DNA from: Sphingomonadales bacterium
GTDB taxonomy: Bacteria > Pseudomonadota > Alphaproteobacteria > Sphingomonadales > Sphingomonadaceae
DNA: 8,157 bases
NCBI GenBank assembly: GCA_025360285.1
Contig: JANYCM010000080.1
Span: 1-8,157, forward strand
Reading direction: 5' to 3'
Shown: piece by piece, positions 6,405 through 8,157 of the stretch
Numbering within the stretch: the first letter of the stretch is position 1
Layout of the letters: each line of letters begins with the position of its first letter
Position numbers and translations under genes: made by a program
Notes under the pieces: generated by a model
The model's input: the letters and a program-made list of their open reading frames with translations, nothing else
What the model was told of the DNA's origin: nothing
Database searches by the model: none

Positions 6405-6410
6405 AGGGGG
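6405..6410 (+). promoter_or_regulatory. lexA ribosome binding site
   Basis: AGGGGG lies 5 bases ahead of the ATG at 6416 but only 2 bases ahead of the adjacent in-frame ATG at 6413. The spacing favours 6416, which also gives the standard LexA N-terminus MLTRKQ. Confidence 0.7.
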
Positions 6411-6415
6411 AAATG

Positions 6416-7099
6416 ATGCTGACGCGCAAACAACAGGAACTGCTGGGTTTCATCGATGATCGGCTGCGCGCCGACGGGGTGTCGCCCTCATTCGAAGAAA
6501 TGAAGGAAGCGCTTAACCTGCGCTCAAAATCCGGCGTGCATCGCCTCATCAACGCGCTGGAGGAACGCAGTTTCATCCGCCGCCTGCCGAACCGCGCCCG
6601 GGCGCTGGAAGTGCTGCGCATGCCCGATGCCATGCAGCCGGCGAAACCGGCGCTGAAACTCGTCCCGCCCGCTCCGGCTCCGCGGCCGCACGTTCAGGCG
6701 ATGATCGCTGCCAATGACACGATCGTGGTGCCGCTGCATGGCCGCATCGCCGCCGGCCTGCCGATGGAGGCGCTGGAAAGCGATCGCTCGCTGTCGGTGC
6801 CGGCGGCGCTGCTGGGGCCGGGCGACCATTATGCGCTGGAAGTATCCGGTGACTCCATGATCGAAGCCGGCATTTTCGATGGCGATTATGCGCTGATCAA
6901 GCGCTGTGATGATGCCCGGGATGGCGAAATCGTCGTCGCATTGATCGATGGCGAGGAAGCCACGCTGAAATATCTGCACCGCGAAAAGAATGTTGTGCGG
7001 TTGGACCCCGCCAACGCGGCGTTCACGCCGCAGCGCTATGCCGCCAACCGCGTGCGCGTGCAGGGCAAGCTCGCCGGCCTGCTGCGCCGCTATCATTGA
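6416..7099 (+). CDS. lexA: SOS response repressor and self-cleaving protease LexA
   Basis: LexA represses DNA-damage genes and cleaves itself when stimulated by RecA filaments. The 227-residue product has an N-terminal winged-helix domain (about 1-66), with GVSPSFEEMKEAL and SKSGVHRLINALEERSFIRRL forming the DNA-reading helices and wing. A Pro/Ala-rich linker spans about 70-95, and a C-terminal S24 peptidase domain follows. The cleavage site is Ala113-Gly114 in RIAAGLP; the catalytic pair is Ser147 in SGDSM and Lys185 in ATLKYL. It therefore looks fully functional. The start at 6416 rests on the family N-terminus and the ribosome binding site; the in-frame ATGs at 6392 and 6413 and TTG at 6383 are less likely because they overlap or crowd the operator and ribosome site. 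The upstream SOS box implies autorepression. Confidence 0.97.
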   Translation: MLTRKQQELLGFIDDRLRADGVSPSFEEMKEALNLRSKSGVHRLINALEERSFIRRLPNRARALEVLRMPDAMQPAKPALKLVPPAPAPRPHVQAMIAANDTIVVPLHGRIAAGLPMEALESDRSLSVPAALLGPGDHYALEVSGDSMIEAGIFDGDYALIKRCDDARDGEIVVALIDGEEATLKYLHREKNVVRLDPANAAFTPQRYAANRVRVQGKLAGLLRRYH

Positions 7100-7123
7100 G
7101 CTAAAGGCATTGGGACTGGCCCG

Positions 7124-7462
7124 ATGATCGCGCGGATCAACTATGTCGAGCTGCCGGTCGGCGATGTGCCCGCAGCCAAGGCCTTTTACGAAGCCGCATT
7201 CGGCTGGAAACTGACCGACTTTGGTCCCAGCTATGCCGCCACCCTGGACGGTATTACCGATCTCGGCCTCCAGGGCGATGCCAGCGAAGCCCCGGCGGCA
7301 CCATTGCCGGTCATCGACGTCGACGATCTCGATGCCGCCTTTGCCCAGGTGATCGCCGCGCACGGCACCATCACCAAGCCAATTTTCGCCTTCCCCGGCG
7401 GCCAGCGCTTTCATTTTCGTGACCCGGCCGGGAATGAGCTGGCCGTGGCCCAAGCCGATTGA
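7124..7462 (+). CDS. VOC superfamily (glyoxalase/bleomycin resistance-like) protein
   Basis: This 112-residue protein is a single glyoxalase-fold unit. It opens with INYVELPVGDVPAAKAFYEAAFGW (residues 5-28), the usual beta-alpha start of this superfamily, and closes with RFHFRDPAGNELAVAQ (95-110), the usual last strands. Candidate metal ligands are Glu9 and Glu105. VOC proteins include isomerases, dioxygenases and drug-binding proteins, so the fold does not identify a substrate; I assign no specific function. GGGA (7112-7115) lies 8 bases before the ATG, and the gene starts 24 bases after lexA with no visible terminator between them, so it may share the lexA transcript. Confidence 0.87.
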   Translation: MIARINYVELPVGDVPAAKAFYEAAFGWKLTDFGPSYAATLDGITDLGLQGDASEAPAAPLPVIDVDDLDAAFAQVIAAHGTITKPIFAFPGGQRFHFRDPAGNELAVAQAD

Positions 7463-7485
7463 CGCCGCGACACGATATTTGCGCC

Positions 7486-7502
7486 GGGCGCTGAACGCGC
7501 CC
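7486..7502. other. GC-rich hairpin after the VOC gene
   Basis: GGGCGC (7486-7491) and its exact reverse complement GCGCCC (7497-7502) flank a 5-base loop. The stem is strong but no T-run follows on either side, so it does not qualify as a standard intrinsic terminator. It could still slow or end transcription between the VOC gene and the downstream broken gene. Confidence 0.35.
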
Positions 7503-7516
7503 ACCAACGGCCGGCC

Positions 7517-8157
7517 ATGACACAGGCGGTTCCCCCCTATCTCATCGCGCTGGGTATCGGACTTCTCGTTGGGCTGGAACGCGAATGCCACAAGGTCAAC
7601 GGTCCCGATCGCGGCCCTGCCGGCATCGGCACCTTCGCGCTCGTCGCGGTGCTCGGTACGCTGGTCATGGCCATCGGCGGCGCCGGCCTGCTCGCCGCGG
7701 CGATGATCCGGGGCTGATGATGGAAGTCGCGCTGCTCGCTATGCCGCCGCTTGGCGCGATGACGCTGGCTCAGCCACTGCTGGCCTGTACGATCGGCGTC
7801 TTCACGGCGGGTCTGCTCGCCATCAAGCCGATGCTGCATAGCTTCGTGCGCGGCACCCTGGCCCGGCAGGAGATCAATGACGGCCTGGTGTTCGCCATCG
7901 CCACCATCGTCATCTGGCCGCAACTACCCGATCGGGCCATGGGGCCATTCGGCGCGCTCAATCCCCACAATATCTGGCCCCACAATATCTGGCTGGTGGT
8001 CCTCCTGATCCTGGCCATCGGTGCTGCCGGCCATGTCGCCGTGCGGGCCCTTGGTGCCCGTTTTGGCCGGCCGGTATCGGGCCTCGCCGCCGGCTTTGTC
8101 TCCAGCGTCGCCGCATCGGCGCCATGGCCGGCAAGGCCGAGGCTGATCCCGCCGAGC
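7517..8157 (+). pseudogene. Broken MgtC/DUF4010-family membrane protein gene (runs off window end)
   Basis: The first segment (7517-7717, 66 codons) is a recognisable MgtC/SapB N-terminus: PPYLIALGIGLLVGLERE, then PAGIGTFALVAVLGTLVMAIGG, forming two membrane segments. It stops at TGA 7715-7717. A different frame, from ATG 7717 or 7720, continues the same protein (EVALLAMPPLGAMTL, then a DUF4010 part with LHSFVRGTLARQEINDGLVFA, LPDRAMGPFGALNP and SGLAAGFVSS). Relative to intact relatives recalled from memory, some tens of residues seem missing at the junction. Near 8113 the frame shifts again: the expected IGAMAGKAEADPAE appears one base out of step from 8115. Two breaks make decay more likely than a genuine two-gene split, although the TGATGATG at 7715-7722 could permit re-initiation. 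The function of the intact family is poorly defined (inner membrane). Confidence 0.75.
7963..7992 (+). repeat. 15-base perfect tandem duplication
   Basis: The unit CCCCACAATATCTGG occurs twice with no gap (7963-7977 and 7978-7992). In the reading frame used here it repeats the five residues PHNIW. Intact DUF4010 proteins, as I remember them, have one copy of the corresponding NP-x-x-LW-type segment, so this is probably a recent slippage duplication in the decaying gene. Confidence 0.9.

Noticed and set aside
7459..7480. TTGACG plus GATATTTG as a promoter for the MgtC-like gene
   Set aside because: The spacing between the two elements is only about 10 to 11 bases, too short for a sigma-70-type promoter.
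6524..7591. 355-codon open frame on the minus strand opposite lexA and the VOC gene
   Set aside because: Its length comes from the scarcity of stops in GC-rich antisense frames. It spans two well-supported genes and shows no domain or start signal.
1..8157. CRISPR arrays, tRNA or rRNA genes, insertion sequences, attachment sites
   Set aside because: I looked for regularly spaced repeats, cloverleaf-like segments, transposase motifs and terminal inverted repeats and saw none.

Overview
This window looks like chromosomal DNA from a GC-rich alphaproteobacterium, most likely a sphingomonad (order Sphingomonadales). The grounds are the gene order trpG-trpD-trpC-moaC-moeA-lexA, which is a known alphaproteobacterial arrangement, the GTTC-N7-GTTC form of the SOS box in front of lexA, and the heavy Ala/Gly/Arg, G/C-ending codon use. 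The order-level assignment is inference from protein style, not from a search.

Layout. (1) Bases 1-679 hold the 3' part of trpE (anthranilate synthase component I). (2) Bases 680-2201 are an accessory stretch between trpE and trpG: a DUF427 protein, a GNAT acetyltransferase that overlaps it by 4 bases, and on the opposite strand a type II toxin-antitoxin pair (AbrB-fold VapB-type antitoxin and PIN-domain VapC toxin). The toxin gene runs tail-to-tail into the GNAT gene, overlapping it by 55 bases. (3) Bases 2202-2306 form a divergent gap that carries a plausible vapBC promoter flanked by an inverted repeat. (4) Bases 2307-6382 are a compact run, trpG-trpD-trpC-moaC-moeA, in which every junction overlaps by 1 to 4 bases (GTGA, ATGA, ATGA, TGATG), as expected for translational coupling. 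(5) lexA follows, with its own promoter embedded in the end of moeA and an SOS box over the promoter's downstream edge. (6) A small VOC-superfamily protein follows, and then the start of an MgtC/DUF4010 membrane-protein gene that appears broken (a stop and frame change at about 7711-7722, a second apparent frameshift at about 8113, and a 15-base tandem duplication). It runs off the window.

How the genes work together. TrpE and TrpG form anthranilate synthase; TrpD and TrpC then carry anthranilate to indole-3-glycerol phosphate. MoaC and MoeA act early and late in molybdenum cofactor synthesis. LexA represses the SOS regulon, including itself. Most of the window is ordinary core metabolism. 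I do not see a convincing undescribed system; the parts most worth a second look are the accessory cassette between trpE and trpG, the lexA control region, and the decaying MgtC/DUF4010 gene.
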